Shown one piece after another: positions 36,653 through 45,571 of a DNA stretch of 64,000 nucleotides (positions are counted from its first letter, which is position 1; every line of letters begins with the position of its first letter). The position numbers and the translations under genes are program-made. Under the pieces are notes generated by a model that was not told where the DNA came from, searched no databases, and worked only from the letters and a program-made list of their open reading frames with translations. This DNA is from P52-10 sp041397365. GTDB lineage: Bacteria; Pseudomonadota; Alphaproteobacteria; Rhizobiales; Xanthobacteraceae. The DNA lies in NCBI GenBank assembly GCA_041397365.1, contig JAWKWT010000001.1, positions 496,001-560,000 of the forward strand, written 5' to 3'.

Positions 36653-37654
36653 ATGAACCCGGCCACCTGTGACGTTCTCGGCATCGGCAACGCGATTGTC
36701 GATATTCTGGCGAAGACCGACGAGGCGTTCCTGACGACGCAGGCGATGGCGAAGGGGAGCATGTCGCTGATCGACGAGGTGCGGGCGGCGGCGATCTATG
36801 CGGCGATGGGGCCGGCAATCGAGATTTCCGGCGGCTCGGCGGCCAACACGATCGTCGGCGTCGCCGATTTCGGCGCGCGCGCGGCGTTCGTCGGCAAGGT
36901 GAAGAACGACCAGCTCGGCGGCGTGTTCAGCCATGACATCCGCGCGGCCGGCGTTGCGTTCCAAACCGATGCGGCCTCGGACGGCCCGGCCACCGCCTGC
37001 TGCTACGTGCTGGTGACGCCGGATGGCGAGCGGACGATGAACACATATCTCGGCGCGGCGCAGAACCTGCATCCGCGCGACATCGACGAGCCGCAGATTG
37101 CGTCGGCCTCGATCACCTATCTGGAAGGCTATCTGTGGGACCCGAAGGACGCCAAGGATGCGTTCGTGAAGGCGGCGACGGCGGCGCATGCGGCCTCCCG
37201 CACGGTGGCGCTTACGCTGTCGGACGCTTTCTGCGTCGGCCGCTATCGCAGCGAGTTTCTCGACCTGATGCGCAAGCGGACGGTCGATCTCGTCTTCGCC
37301 AATGAGGCGGAGCTGATCTCGCTTTACGAGACGGCGGATTTTGACGCGGCGCTGACGCAGTTCCGGCAGGACGTCGGTTTGGGCGTCGTCACCCGCAGCG
37401 AGAAGGGTTGCGTGGTGGCGACGAAGGACGGCGTCGCCAGCGTGCCGGCGTTTCCCATCGACAAGCTGGTCGATACCACCGGCGCGGGCGATCTGTTCGC
37501 CGCCGGATTCCTGTTCGGCTTGGTGCGCGGCATGGAACCGAAGCGCGCGGCGCAGCTCGGCGCGCTCGCGGCCGCCGAGATCATCCAGCATATCGGCGCG
37601 CGGCCGCAGACCTCGCTGAAGGCGCTGGCGCAGGCCAAGGGATTGCTGGCTTGA
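36653..37654 (+). CDS. Adenosine kinase (PfkB family)
   Basis: 333 aa ribokinase-fold sugar/nucleoside kinase. N-terminal DVLGIGNAIVDILA, GGSAANTIVGVADFGARAAF (substrate site) and the C-terminal anion-hole motif KLVDTTGAGDLFAAGFLFGL with the catalytic Asp. Bacterial enzymes of this subgroup phosphorylate adenosine to AMP for salvage. Divergent from trpS with 183 bases between. Just after the stop, three imperfect copies of GCTGGC(T/C)TGA follow each other, see findings. Confidence 0.88.
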   Translation: MNPATCDVLGIGNAIVDILAKTDEAFLTTQAMAKGSMSLIDEVRAAAIYAAMGPAIEISGGSAANTIVGVADFGARAAFVGKVKNDQLGGVFSHDIRAAGVAFQTDAASDGPATACCYVLVTPDGERTMNTYLGAAQNLHPRDIDEPQIASASITYLEGYLWDPKDAKDAFVKAATAAHAASRTVALTLSDAFCVGRYRSEFLDLMRKRTVDLVFANEAELISLYETADFDAALTQFRQDVGLGVVTRSEKGCVVATKDGVASVPAFPIDKLVDTTGAGDLFAAGFLFGLVRGMEPKRAAQLGALAAAEIIQHIGARPQTSLKALAQAKGLLA

Positions 37655-37806
37655 AGAAGGGACCTGCTGGCCTGAAAGTTCAGGGCTCGCTGGCTTGATT
37701 GATGTTTGACCGCATCGGCGTAAGGTGCGGCCGGTTTCGCGCGAAGGGCCGAACGCCTTTTGCCCTCGCGCGTTGAAGAACAAGCAAAGTTTGCAGGGAG
37801 TTGCCC

Positions 37807-39309
37807 ATGACCCCGACCGCCCCCGCCGCCGCCCGCGCCGACAATCGCCGCGCCGCGTCGCTCGCCGATCGGCTGCAAGACCCGTCATTGTTGCGCGAAA
37901 ACTGTTTCATCGACGGCGCATGGACCGGAACGCCGGCGACGCCGGTGACCAATCCGGTCGATGGCGCGGAGCTGGCCAAGGTGCCGCGGCTTGCGGCGGA
38001 GGAGACGACCGCCGCCGTCGAGGCGGCCGCCCGCGCCTTTCCGGAATGGGCGAAGCGGACGGCGAAGGAACGCTCGAACATCCTGCGGCGCTGGTACGAA
38101 TTGATCGTCGCCAATCGCGACGACCTTGCTTTGATCCTCACCTCCGAGCAGGGCAAGCCGCTGACGGAAGCGCGCGGCGAGGTCGATATCGGCGCGGCCT
38201 ATGTCGAGTTCTACGCCGAAGAGGCGCGGCGCGTGTATGGCGAGACCATCCCGGCGCAGCGCGGCGACGCCCGCATCCTGACGCTGCGGCAGCCGATCGG
38301 CGTCTGCGGCGCGATCACGCCGTGGAATTTCCCGTGCTCGATGATTACGCGCAAAGTGTCGCCGGCGCTGGCGGCCGGATGCACCGTGGTGCTGAAGCCC
38401 GCCAACGAGACGCCGCTCTCGGCGCTGGCGCTGGCGGCGCTGGCGGAGCGCGCCGGCATCCCGAAGGGCGTGTTCAACGTGCTCACTGGCAATTCGTCGG
38501 CGATCGGCAAGGTGCTGTGCGCGCATCCGGCGGTGCGTTTCGTCGGCTTCACCGGCTCGACGGAAGTGGGCAAGATTCTCTACGAGCAGGCCGCCGTCGG
38601 CGTGAAGAAGCTCGGGCTTGAGCTTGGCGGCAATGCGCCGTTCATCGTCTTCGACGACGCCGATCTGGATGCTGCGGTCGAGGGTGCGATCGTCTCGAAA
38701 TATCGCAACATGGGCCAGACCTGCGTGTGCGCCAACCGCCTCTATGCGCAGGAGGGAATCTACGACGCCTTCGTCGACAAGCTCGCGAAGAAGGTCGCGG
38801 CGATGAAGATCGGCGACGGCGCGGAGGATGGCGTCGTGCAGGGGCCGCTCATCAACAAGGACGCCGTCGACAAGGTCGAGAAGCATATCGCCGACGCCGT
38901 GCAGCGCGGCGCGAAGGTCATCACCGGCGGCAAGCGGCACAAGCTCGGCGGCACCTTCTTCGAGCCGACCGTGCTGGCGAACGTCGCGCCGGATGCGCTG
39001 GTCGCGCATGAGGAGACGTTCGGTCCGCTCGCGCCGGTGTTCCGCTTCAAGGACGAGAAGGACGTGATCGCGCTCGCCAACAATTCGCCGTTCGGCCTCG
39101 CCTCTTACTTTTATGCGCGCGATCTCGGTCGCGTCTGGCGCGTCGCGGAAGCGCTGGAGTCGGGCATGGTCGGCGTCAACACCGGCCTCATTACGACCGA
39201 GGTCGCGCCGTTTGGTGGCGTCAAGGAATCCGGGCTCGGCCGCGAAGGCTCGAAGCACGGCATGGAAGAATATGTGGAGATCAAATACGTGATGATGGCG
39301 GGGATCTGA
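37807..39309 (+). CDS. gabD: Succinate-semialdehyde dehydrogenase (NAD(P)+)
   Basis: 500 aa aldehyde dehydrogenase; oxidises succinate semialdehyde to succinate in the GABA shunt. ITPWNFPCSMITRKVSPALA (NAD site), FTGSTEVGKILYEQAA, the general-base Glu in LELGGNAPFIVFDDADLD and the catalytic Cys in YRNMGQTCVCANR. A second Cys two residues on (TCVC) is the redox-switch feature of GabD-type enzymes. AGGGAG six bases upstream supports ATG 37807. Three bases before an enoyl-CoA hydratase gene, so co-transcribed. Glutarate-semialdehyde is an alternative substrate. Confidence 0.9.
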   Translation: MTPTAPAAARADNRRAASLADRLQDPSLLRENCFIDGAWTGTPATPVTNPVDGAELAKVPRLAAEETTAAVEAAARAFPEWAKRTAKERSNILRRWYELIVANRDDLALILTSEQGKPLTEARGEVDIGAAYVEFYAEEARRVYGETIPAQRGDARILTLRQPIGVCGAITPWNFPCSMITRKVSPALAAGCTVVLKPANETPLSALALAALAERAGIPKGVFNVLTGNSSAIGKVLCAHPAVRFVGFTGSTEVGKILYEQAAVGVKKLGLELGGNAPFIVFDDADLDAAVEGAIVSKYRNMGQTCVCANRLYAQEGIYDAFVDKLAKKVAAMKIGDGAEDGVVQGPLINKDAVDKVEKHIADAVQRGAKVITGGKRHKLGGTFFEPTVLANVAPDALVAHEETFGPLAPVFRFKDEKDVIALANNSPFGLASYFYARDLGRVWRVAEALESGMVGVNTGLITTEVAPFGGVKESGLGREGSKHGMEEYVEIKYVMMAGI

Positions 39310-39312
39310 AGA

Positions 39313-40059
39313 ATGACCGAGACGAAATGCGCTTATGCCGTCCAGCACGACGGCTGGGGAGAACTTGTGCTGTCGCGGCCGGCACGCCGCAACGCGCTGA
39401 TCGGGCCGATGGTGGTCGATCTGCGCAAGGGTCTGGCGGAGCTTTCCGCCGCAGGCTCGCGCGTGATCCTGCTGCGCGGCGAGGGCGGATCGTTCTGCTC
39501 GGGGCTGGACATCGACGCCTTCAACGCCAAGCCGCCGGAGCCATGGCTCGCAGGATTCCAGGACGAGTGGCTGGGGTTTCACCTCGAACTCTACCGTTCG
39601 CCGGCGACGATCGTCTGCGCGCTGGAGCGGCATGCGATCAATGGCGGTGCGTCGATGGCGCTGGGGGCCGATCTTCTGATCGCGGGCGAGGGCGCGTTCC
39701 TGATGGTCGGCGAGGCCGCGCAGGGCGCGCCGGCGCCGATGAATCTCGCCTGGCTGAAGCTGCGCGCGAGCGAAACCGTGATCGCGCAATTGATGCTGAG
39801 CGCGCGGCGCTTTCACGGGCCGGAACTGCACCGGCTCGGGCTCGCCTTCGAGGTGGTGCCCGATGCCGAAGTGGCGGCGCGCGCCCGCGCGGTGGCGGAG
39901 GCGCTGGCGAAGTTTCCGGGCACCGGCCTTGCCTCGACCAAATATGCGATGCGCCAGCTCGGCCCCGCGGGCGACGGCGAGGAGTGGTTCCGCCGCGCCA
40001 AGCAGCGGCCGCCGAATGCCGCCGAATGGACGCCGCAGCGCCAGCGCGTCGACAAATAG
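39313..40059 (+). CDS. Enoyl-CoA hydratase/isomerase family protein
   Basis: 248 aa crotonase fold. GELVLSRPARRNALIGPMVV, GGSFCSGLDIDAF (first oxyanion element) and CALERHAINGGASMALGADL (second oxyanion element, usually G-x-x-x-G-G-G). The catalytic Glu positions of hydratases are not obvious (the region reads GEAAQGAPAPMNLAWLKL), so it may act as an isomerase or a thioesterase-like crotonase. Co-transcribed with the SSADH. Product not readable. Confidence 0.82.
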   Translation: MTETKCAYAVQHDGWGELVLSRPARRNALIGPMVVDLRKGLAELSAAGSRVILLRGEGGSFCSGLDIDAFNAKPPEPWLAGFQDEWLGFHLELYRSPATIVCALERHAINGGASMALGADLLIAGEGAFLMVGEAAQGAPAPMNLAWLKLRASETVIAQLMLSARRFHGPELHRLGLAFEVVPDAEVAARARAVAEALAKFPGTGLASTKYAMRQLGPAGDGEEWFRRAKQRPPNAAEWTPQRQRVDK

Positions 40060-40081
40060 TAAGCCTTGTCGATCAGGACGA

Positions 40082-41493
40082 TCAGGCGGCGGGCGCGGCT
40101 TCCGTGACCGTCGGCGCGGTTCAACAGCTTGCGGACCGCAGGCGCGGCGGCAACCGCACCTGTCTCCGCAAAGGCTTCGTGGTTCGCCTCGATCTCGTCG
40201 GGCGCGTAGAGATAGTTGACCATCAAGCCGTGCGATTGCTGCAACCCTTTCGCCGACCGGTCGCCGAGGAAATCGAGCCGCTCCAGCCGCGCGCCATTGC
40301 CGAGATGAAAGCGTGCGACCGGATCAATCTGGCGGCCGCGCCTGTCACGCGCCTGGAAGAAAATAATGCGCGGCGATCGGCAACAACGCCGTCTGCACCT
40401 TGGCGGCGGTGTCGGCTTCCTCGTGCCAGCCCGGCTGGTCGAGCAGCGTCAGGGTTGCCCGTGTCGCCAGCGTCAGAACCGTCGATGACGGCGATTGGCG
40501 TTCGGCCGCGAGCCAGTTGGCGAAGCCCGGCACCGGCGAGAGCGTGACGAAGGTTTGCAGGTCCGGCAGTTCGCGCTTCAGCTCCTCGACCACCTGCTTG
40601 ATGAGGAAGTTGCCGAAGGAGATGCCGCCGAGTCCTTTCTGCGTGTTCGAGATCGAGTAGAAAACCGCTGTCGTGGCGTCGCGTGCGGCGATCGGCGTGC
40701 GTGCGAGATCGAGCAGCGGTGCGATCGCGCCCGGAATCTCCCGCGTCAGCGCCACCTCGACAAAGATCAACGGTTCGTCCGCGAGCTGCGGATGAAAGAA
40801 GCCGTAGCAGCGCCGGTCGTCCGGTGCGAGACGGTTGCGCAGATCGTCCCAGTTCTCGATCGCATGCACCGCTTCGTAGCGAATGATCTTCTCGAGAATG
40901 TGCGCCGGTGTTGTCCAGTCGATGCGTCGCAAGACGAGAAATCCTCGATTGAACCATGAGGCGAACAGATGCACGAAATCGCTGTCGACCAGCTTGAATT
41001 GTGGATGGCCGGCTGAATTTTCCAGCAGCGCTTCGCGCATGCGCAAAAGCGCGGCCGTGCCGCCGGGGGCGAGGTTGAGCCGCCGGAACAGTTCCTGCCG
41101 GCGCGGTTCGGCGGCGTCGTGCAGCGACTTGACGGTGGCATCGTCGAAGCCGCTATCCTGCAAGCGGGCGACAGCTTTTTCGACGCGCTGCCGGTCCGGG
41201 CCGAACCGCTCCGCCAGCGCCGTCAGGAAGGCGAGCCGGTCTGCGGCGTCCGCGTTCGCATAGCCTGCGAGCAGCGCCTGCGCGAGGGCGACGCCGGTCG
41301 CCTCGCCCCGCCGCGACAGCAGCGCCTCTCCAAGCTCGACCAGTTCGGCTTCCGACATCGGCAACGCGCCGCCGCCACCGAGACGACCGCCCAGCAAGGC
41401 GCGGCCCCGTTCGGTCAGGGTGTTCAGAAGATCGCTCAGAAAGGAAGGCGCGCGCTCAAGCCCGCGCGTCTGGGATCGGGATCGTGTTGACAT
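40082..41493 (-). pseudogene. Malonyl-CoA decarboxylase, frameshifted
   Basis: Decarboxylates malonyl-CoA to acetyl-CoA. Helical N-terminal domain (to about 150) and an acetyltransferase-like C-terminal domain with FYSISNTQKGLGGISFGNF and CYGFFHPQLADEPLIFVEVA. The first frame stops at 40345 after HYFLPGA. The true continuation (QARDRRGRQIDPVARFHLG, NGARLERLDFLGDRSAKG, HGLMVNYLYAPDEIEANHE) is one base over, so one extra base at 40353-40356. That second frame then runs on across the opposite gene unless another indel near 40111-40120 restores a stop at 40082; I use that end but it is a guess. Likely sequencing errors. Confidence 0.8.
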
Positions 41494-41646
41494 CGCCGCT
41501 CACTCTCAACGCCACCTTTGGTCGCCTGGTCGCCTTGGCCGCCAGCATCGTCATGCTAGCATCGAACGGTGACGCCGTCCCATGGCGTCACCGTGACATA
41601 AAGTCGGATAGGCTTCGGAAAAATCGAGAGAAGGAAAGGGAAGGAT

Positions 41647-42018
41647 ATGTCGGGACAAGCGCCATCGGCGGCGGGTTTCAGCAATACGATCGAGGTGAGC
41701 GGGCCACATCGCACGCTCTACATCGCCGGCCAGGTCGCGCGCTTCGATGACGGCCGCATTCCGGGAAACATCGAGGCGCAGTGCCATCTCGTCTGGGACA
41801 GGATCGAGAAGCTGCTGGCGGATGCGAAGATGACGCTGAAGGATGTGGTGAAGACCACGGTGTTTCTAACCTCGGCGGACGATGTCGCGTCGTTCCGCAA
41901 GGTGCGCGCGCAGCGGCTCGGCGATGCGATGCCGACCTCGACGCTGGTGATCGTCACCGCGCTGGTGCAGCCGGAATTCAAGGTGGAGATCGAGGCGATC
42001 GCCTGCAAGACTGTGTAA
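41647..42018 (+). CDS. RidA family protein (Rid/YjgF)
   Basis: 123 aa. RidA enzymes hydrolyse reactive enamine/imine intermediates made by PLP enzymes. Trimer-forming chorismate-mutase-like fold: TLYIAGQVARFDDGRIPGNI, QCHLVWDRIEKLLADAKMTL, DVVKTTVFLTS and the C-terminal VEIEAIACKTV. The Arg of the canonical site (R105 in IVTALVQPEFKVEIEA-type segment) is not evident, so this may be a Rid subgroup with another substrate. Convergent with the following crotonase gene. Confidence 0.88.
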   Translation: MSGQAPSAAGFSNTIEVSGPHRTLYIAGQVARFDDGRIPGNIEAQCHLVWDRIEKLLADAKMTLKDVVKTTVFLTSADDVASFRKVRAQRLGDAMPTSTLVIVTALVQPEFKVEIEAIACKTV

Positions 42019-42036
42019 GTCGCCGCCAGAGCGGAA

Positions 42037-42065
42037 GGCCATGGCGGCTTGCGCCGGCCATGGCC
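42037..42065. terminator. Hairpin between convergent ridA and crotonase genes
   Basis: GGCCATGGC (42037-42045) pairs with GCCATGGCC (42057-42065) across an 11-base loop, in the 62-base gap between two convergent stops. No T run, so it may be a weak two-way terminator or a decayed copy of the GGCCATG-type repeat. Confidence 0.4.
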
Positions 42066-42080
42066 TCGGTCCGCTGAAAG

Positions 42081-42875
42081 TTATCGCCCCGTAAACTTCG
42101 CCGGGCGCTTTTCCAGAAACGCCTTCACGCCCTCGCGATGGTCCTCGGCGACGCGCGCGAGTTTCTGCGTGCGCACTTCGAGATCGAGCTGTTCCTCGAA
42201 GGAATTGTGCGGGCTTTCCCAGTAGAGCTGGCGGATGTGTCCCATCGCCACCGTCGGGCCGTTGGCGAGGTCGAGCGCGAGCTTCTGCGTTTCGGCGGCG
42301 AGATCGGCGTCGTCGACGACCCGATTGATGAGGCCCCATTCCAGCGCCCTTTCCGCCGGCAGCCGCTCGCCCAGCATCGACAGTTCGACCGCGCGCGCCT
42401 TGCCGATCATCCGCGGCAGCATCCAGGTCGAGCCGCAATCCGGCACCAGGCCGATGCGGCGGAACGCCTGAAGGAAGTACGCGGATTTCGCAGCCAGAAT
42501 GATGTCGCCCATCAGTGCGATGCTCATGCCGGCGCCGGCCGCCGGGCCATTGACCGAAGTGATGAGCGGGCAGGGCAGGTTGCGCAGGCGGCGCAGGAAC
42601 GGGTGATAGCCGGTCTCCAGGATCGAGACCGCGCCCTTGGCGGCGTCGCCGCCGCCGGTGTTGCGATTCTGGAGATTGGCGCCGGTGCAGAACGCGCGGC
42701 CCGCGCCGGTTAGCACCACGCAGCGGACATCGCTGCCGCGACTCTCGATCTCACCGAGCGCGTCGGACAATCCGCCGAGCATGTCGGCGGAGACGGCGTT
42801 CATCACTTCCTGATGATCCAGCTTCAGCGTCGCGACCTGCGCGTCGATGTCCAGCGTGGCGTGTTTGAACTGCAT
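42081..42875 (-). CDS. Enoyl-CoA hydratase/isomerase, PaaG-like
   Basis: 264 aa crotonase. VATLKLDHQEVMNAVSADML, GRAFCTGANLQNR (oxyanion 1) and ITSVNGPAAGAGMSIALMGD (oxyanion 2). In the catalytic stretch the Glu of hydratases is replaced by Asp (FRRIGLVPDCGSTWMLPRMI), the pattern of PaaG-type delta3,delta2-enoyl-CoA isomerases, so isomerisation is likely. C-terminal EDHREGVKAFLEKRPAKFTGR is typical. ATG 42875 (MQFKHATL) is chosen. Divergent from the SDR at 43057. Confidence 0.88.
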   Translation of the reverse strand: MQFKHATLDIDAQVATLKLDHQEVMNAVSADMLGGLSDALGEIESRGSDVRCVVLTGAGRAFCTGANLQNRNTGGGDAAKGAVSILETGYHPFLRRLRNLPCPLITSVNGPAAGAGMSIALMGDIILAAKSAYFLQAFRRIGLVPDCGSTWMLPRMIGKARAVELSMLGERLPAERALEWGLINRVVDDADLAAETQKLALDLANGPTVAMGHIRQLYWESPHNSFEEQLDLEVRTQKLARVAEDHREGVKAFLEKRPAKFTGR

Positions 42876-43056
42876 GTGTTTCCTCGTTTGTTGTTCGCGG
42901 GGCTTTTTCATGCCCTGCGCAGGACGGCGAGGATAGGGGCAAACGGCGGCTGGCGACAGAGGCGGCCTGCGTTTGATTTCGCCGGGCCGATTGTTCATGC
43001 TGCATGGCAGGCGGGCGGAGATCATCAGCGCCGCGCATTATCAGGGATGAGAAACG

Positions 43057-43836
43057 ATGACTCTTTTCGATCTGTCGGGCCGCGTCGCGGTCGTCACCGG
43101 CGGCAATGGCGGAATTGGGCTGGGTTATGCGAAAGGTCTTGCGGGCGCGGGCTGCACCGTCTCGATCTGGGGCCGCAACGAGGTCAAGAACGCGGCGGCG
43201 GTGGAAACGCTGACGAGAGCCGGCGGCAAGGCCGAGGCGCGCGTCTGCGACGTCAGCAATCCGGCTTCGGTGAAAGAGGCGATGGCGGCGGTGGTCGCCA
43301 AATATGGCCGGGTCGATGGCTGCTTCGCCAATGCCGGCATCGGCGGCGGCGGCCGCAAGCCGTTCATCGAGCGCACCGAGGAGCAGTGGCGCAGCATGTT
43401 CGCCACCAATCTCGACGGCGTGTTTCACGTCTTCCAGGCGGCGGCGCGGCACATGACCGAGCGGGCGGTGAAGGGCGATAAGTTCGGCCGGCTGGTGGCG
43501 ACGTCGAGCATGGCCTCGCTTTTCGGCACTGCGCAGAACGAGCACTATGCCGCGACCAAATCGGCCGTGAACGCGATGATCCGCGCACTCGGCGTCGAGC
43601 AGGCGCGCTACGGCATCACTGCGAACGCGATCCTGCCGGGCTGGATCCGCAGCGAGATGACGGCCGGCGCGATCGCCAACGACAAATTCGTCGGCAATGT
43701 CATGCCGCGCATTCCGATGCGCCGCTTCGGCGACCCGGAGGATTTCTCCGGCATCGCCGTCTATCTGATGAGCAAGGCGTCATCCTATCACACCGCCGAT
43801 CTGTTCGTGATCGACGGCGGCTATTCGGCGTTTTGA
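43057..43836 (+). CDS. SDR family oxidoreductase
   Basis: 259 aa classical short-chain dehydrogenase. NAD(P) loop VVTGGNGGIGLGYAKGLA (13-30), NAGIGGGG, catalytic Ser in VATSSMASLFG, Tyr and Lys in HYAATKSAVNAMIRAL, and ITANAILPGWIRSEM. An Arg-Asn after the second strand (IWGRNE) suggests NADP may be used. Probably a 3-oxoacyl-CoA or 3-hydroxyacyl dehydrogenase given the crotonase next to it; substrate not readable. Confidence 0.88.
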   Translation: MTLFDLSGRVAVVTGGNGGIGLGYAKGLAGAGCTVSIWGRNEVKNAAAVETLTRAGGKAEARVCDVSNPASVKEAMAAVVAKYGRVDGCFANAGIGGGGRKPFIERTEEQWRSMFATNLDGVFHVFQAAARHMTERAVKGDKFGRLVATSSMASLFGTAQNEHYAATKSAVNAMIRALGVEQARYGITANAILPGWIRSEMTAGAIANDKFVGNVMPRIPMRRFGDPEDFSGIAVYLMSKASSYHTADLFVIDGGYSAF

Positions 43837-43863
43837 TCCGCGCAGGAACAGTGGCAGGGCGCG

Positions 43864-44379
43864 TCAGCCCTGCCGCTCCAGTTCCTGCAACAGGAAATTC
43901 AGCCCGGCATTGGCGAAAGCGAGCATGTTGTCGAGCCGTTCGTTCTTGCCGGTTTCCAGCGTCATCGTGCGCTCGGTGAGCGCAAAGCCGGTCTTGCCGA
44001 CGATTGCGAAGCAGCTATGGCCGGCGGCGTCGCCGTACGAGTTGCCGAGCCCTTGCGCGTTCGGCGGCCCGGCCGCGCCGGCCTCGGCGAGTCCCCAGGT
44101 GGTGTCGAACTGCTCGCGGATGCGGTTCGCATGAATCAGCACGTAAGGCTCGGTGGACGAGCGCAGGCCCGGCGGCACGCCGTCCAGCCCCAGCAGATTG
44201 CGCCGCGCATGCCGCGTATAGACCACTGCACCGCCCATGAAATATTTCGATGCGCCGGGCACGGCCAGCAGCGCCGCCGAAATCAGCCCGCCCGCGGACG
44301 ATTCCGCCACCGCGATGGTGTGCTTCTTCTCGAACAGTTTCGCGGCCACCTTTTCCGCCGTCGGCATCAATTCTTTCAT
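43864..44379 (-). CDS. CinA C-terminal (PncC-type) nicotinamide-nucleotide amidohydrolase family protein
   Basis: 171 aa, only the CinA C-terminal domain. TIAVAESSAGGLISAALLAV (family motif E-S/A-x-T/A-G-G), YFMGGAVVYTRHARRNLLGL, and the AEAGAAGPPNAQGLGNSYGD loop that replaces the usual G-x-A-G-P. Standalone CinA-C proteins deamidate NMN to NaMN in pyridine nucleotide recycling; members next to lipid genes are not characterised. ATG 44379 chosen; the longer frame upstream is translation of a palindromic repeat. Confidence 0.85.
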   Translation of the reverse strand: MKELMPTAEKVAAKLFEKKHTIAVAESSAGGLISAALLAVPGASKYFMGGAVVYTRHARRNLLGLDGVPPGLRSSTEPYVLIHANRIREQFDTTWGLAEAGAAGPPNAQGLGNSYGDAAGHSCFAIVGKTGFALTERTMTLETGKNERLDNMLAFANAGLNFLLQELERQG

Positions 44380-44431
44380 CGTCGCTCCGTTCTTTGCTTT
44401 TGCTTCAGCAGCTTCCGCGCAGGGCTTGTTT

Positions 44432-44481
44432 GAGCATGATCTTTTTCCGAAAACCGGTTCCCACTTTTCGGGATCATGCTC
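44432..44481. repeat. GAGCATGATC palindromic repeat, containing the stop of the PanE-like gene
   Basis: 50-base element GAGCATGATC...CCGAAAACCGGTTCCCACTT...GATCATGCTC with exact inverted ends. The TGA of the PanE-like gene (44476-44474) lies inside its terminal GCATGATCC. Confidence 0.88.
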
Positions 44482-45529
44482 GGGTGAGATGACTCGGGTC
44501 CGGCCGTAACTCGCCGCGCTCCACTTTCTTGACGATCTCAGTGAGCAGGGCATTCGCCGGCGTCGCGACGCCGACCTGCCGGCCCTTCTCGACGACGAGG
44601 CCGTTCATGAATTCGATCTCGGTGCGGCGTTTCTTCACCATGTCCTGCCCCATCGACGGGCGATGCTCGCCGCCGCCGGGCTTGCTGATCGAATCGAGAC
44701 GATTTTGATCGTAGATGCGCTTGGCCTCGGCATCGCCTTCGCCGGCGCGGGCGATGATCTCCGGATCGAGATGAAACATCTCCTCCAGATGATGGCCGAG
44801 TTTCTGGCCGACGCGGATCGCCTCGCTGCCGAGCCGCGCCATGAACTGGCGGATGCGGTCGTCAGCAATGCTCTCGCGGCTTTTCTGGCCGGTGCAGGCG
44901 GAGACGCCGTTGCCCATCACGTTCAGCACCAGCTTGGTCCAGCGTTCGCCGGCAAGATCCGTCGTCGCCAGCGCGCTGTCCGTCAGCGCGACCAGTTCGC
45001 GCACCTGATCGACTCGCTTCGAGATTTGTCCGTCCGGCTGGCCGACGCGAAACACCGTATGCGACGCGCCGCTCTTGCCGGCCGCGCGGAACACCTGTCC
45101 GGGACCGGTCAGCTCCACCGTGATCGAACTGGCGATCGAACCCAGCGTGCGATCCTCGCCGACGATGCTCGCGATCGCCGGCTCGTTGATGCAGTTTTGC
45201 AGCGACACGACATAGCCGTCCGGCGCGAGATAAGGCTTTATCATCGCCGTCGCCCAGGGCGTGTCGTAGGATTTCACGCAGACGAAGGCGATGTCGATCG
45301 GCTTCTCCTTCGACAGGCCCTGAACGTCGGTAATGTGCAGCGCGCGCACCGCCACATTGAACGGCGCGACATCCTTCAGATGCGTCACCGTCAGGCCGCT
45401 CGCCCGCATCGTTTCGACATGCGTGGGCCAGCCATCGATGAAGGTCACGTCGCGTCCGGCCTGGACCATATGCGCGCCGACATAGCCGCCGACGGCTCCG
45501 GCCCCGACGATGGCGATGCGTGGTGACAT
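44474..45529 (-). CDS. 2-dehydropantoate 2-reductase family (PanE/ApbA-like)
   Basis: 351 aa. N-terminal Rossmann domain with AIVGAGAVGGYVGAHMVQAG (6-25), VCVKSYDTPWA (the conserved Lys in FVCVKSY) and SLQNCINEPAIASIVG; C-terminal helical domain with ERWTKLVLNVMGNGVSACTG (second conserved Lys) and HRPSMGQDMVKKRRTEIEFMN. ApbA/PanE members reduce ketopantoate, but this long form amid catabolic genes may act on another 2-oxo acid. The reading frame ends inside a palindromic repeat, so the repeat provides the last codons and stop. Confidence 0.85.
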   Translation of the reverse strand: MSPRIAIVGAGAVGGYVGAHMVQAGRDVTFIDGWPTHVETMRASGLTVTHLKDVAPFNVAVRALHITDVQGLSKEKPIDIAFVCVKSYDTPWATAMIKPYLAPDGYVVSLQNCINEPAIASIVGEDRTLGSIASSITVELTGPGQVFRAAGKSGASHTVFRVGQPDGQISKRVDQVRELVALTDSALATTDLAGERWTKLVLNVMGNGVSACTGQKSRESIADDRIRQFMARLGSEAIRVGQKLGHHLEEMFHLDPEIIARAGEGDAEAKRIYDQNRLDSISKPGGGEHRPSMGQDMVKKRRTEIEFMNGLVVEKGRQVGVATPANALLTEIVKKVERGELRPDPSHLTRA

Positions 45530-45571
45530 GATGTTTCCTTGTTTTCTGAAGATGTGCCGCTTCGCCCCGCG

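Noticed and set aside
36470..37888. Long N-terminal extension of trpS
   Set aside because: The open frame lies antisense to adenosine kinase; the conserved protein begins at 36469.
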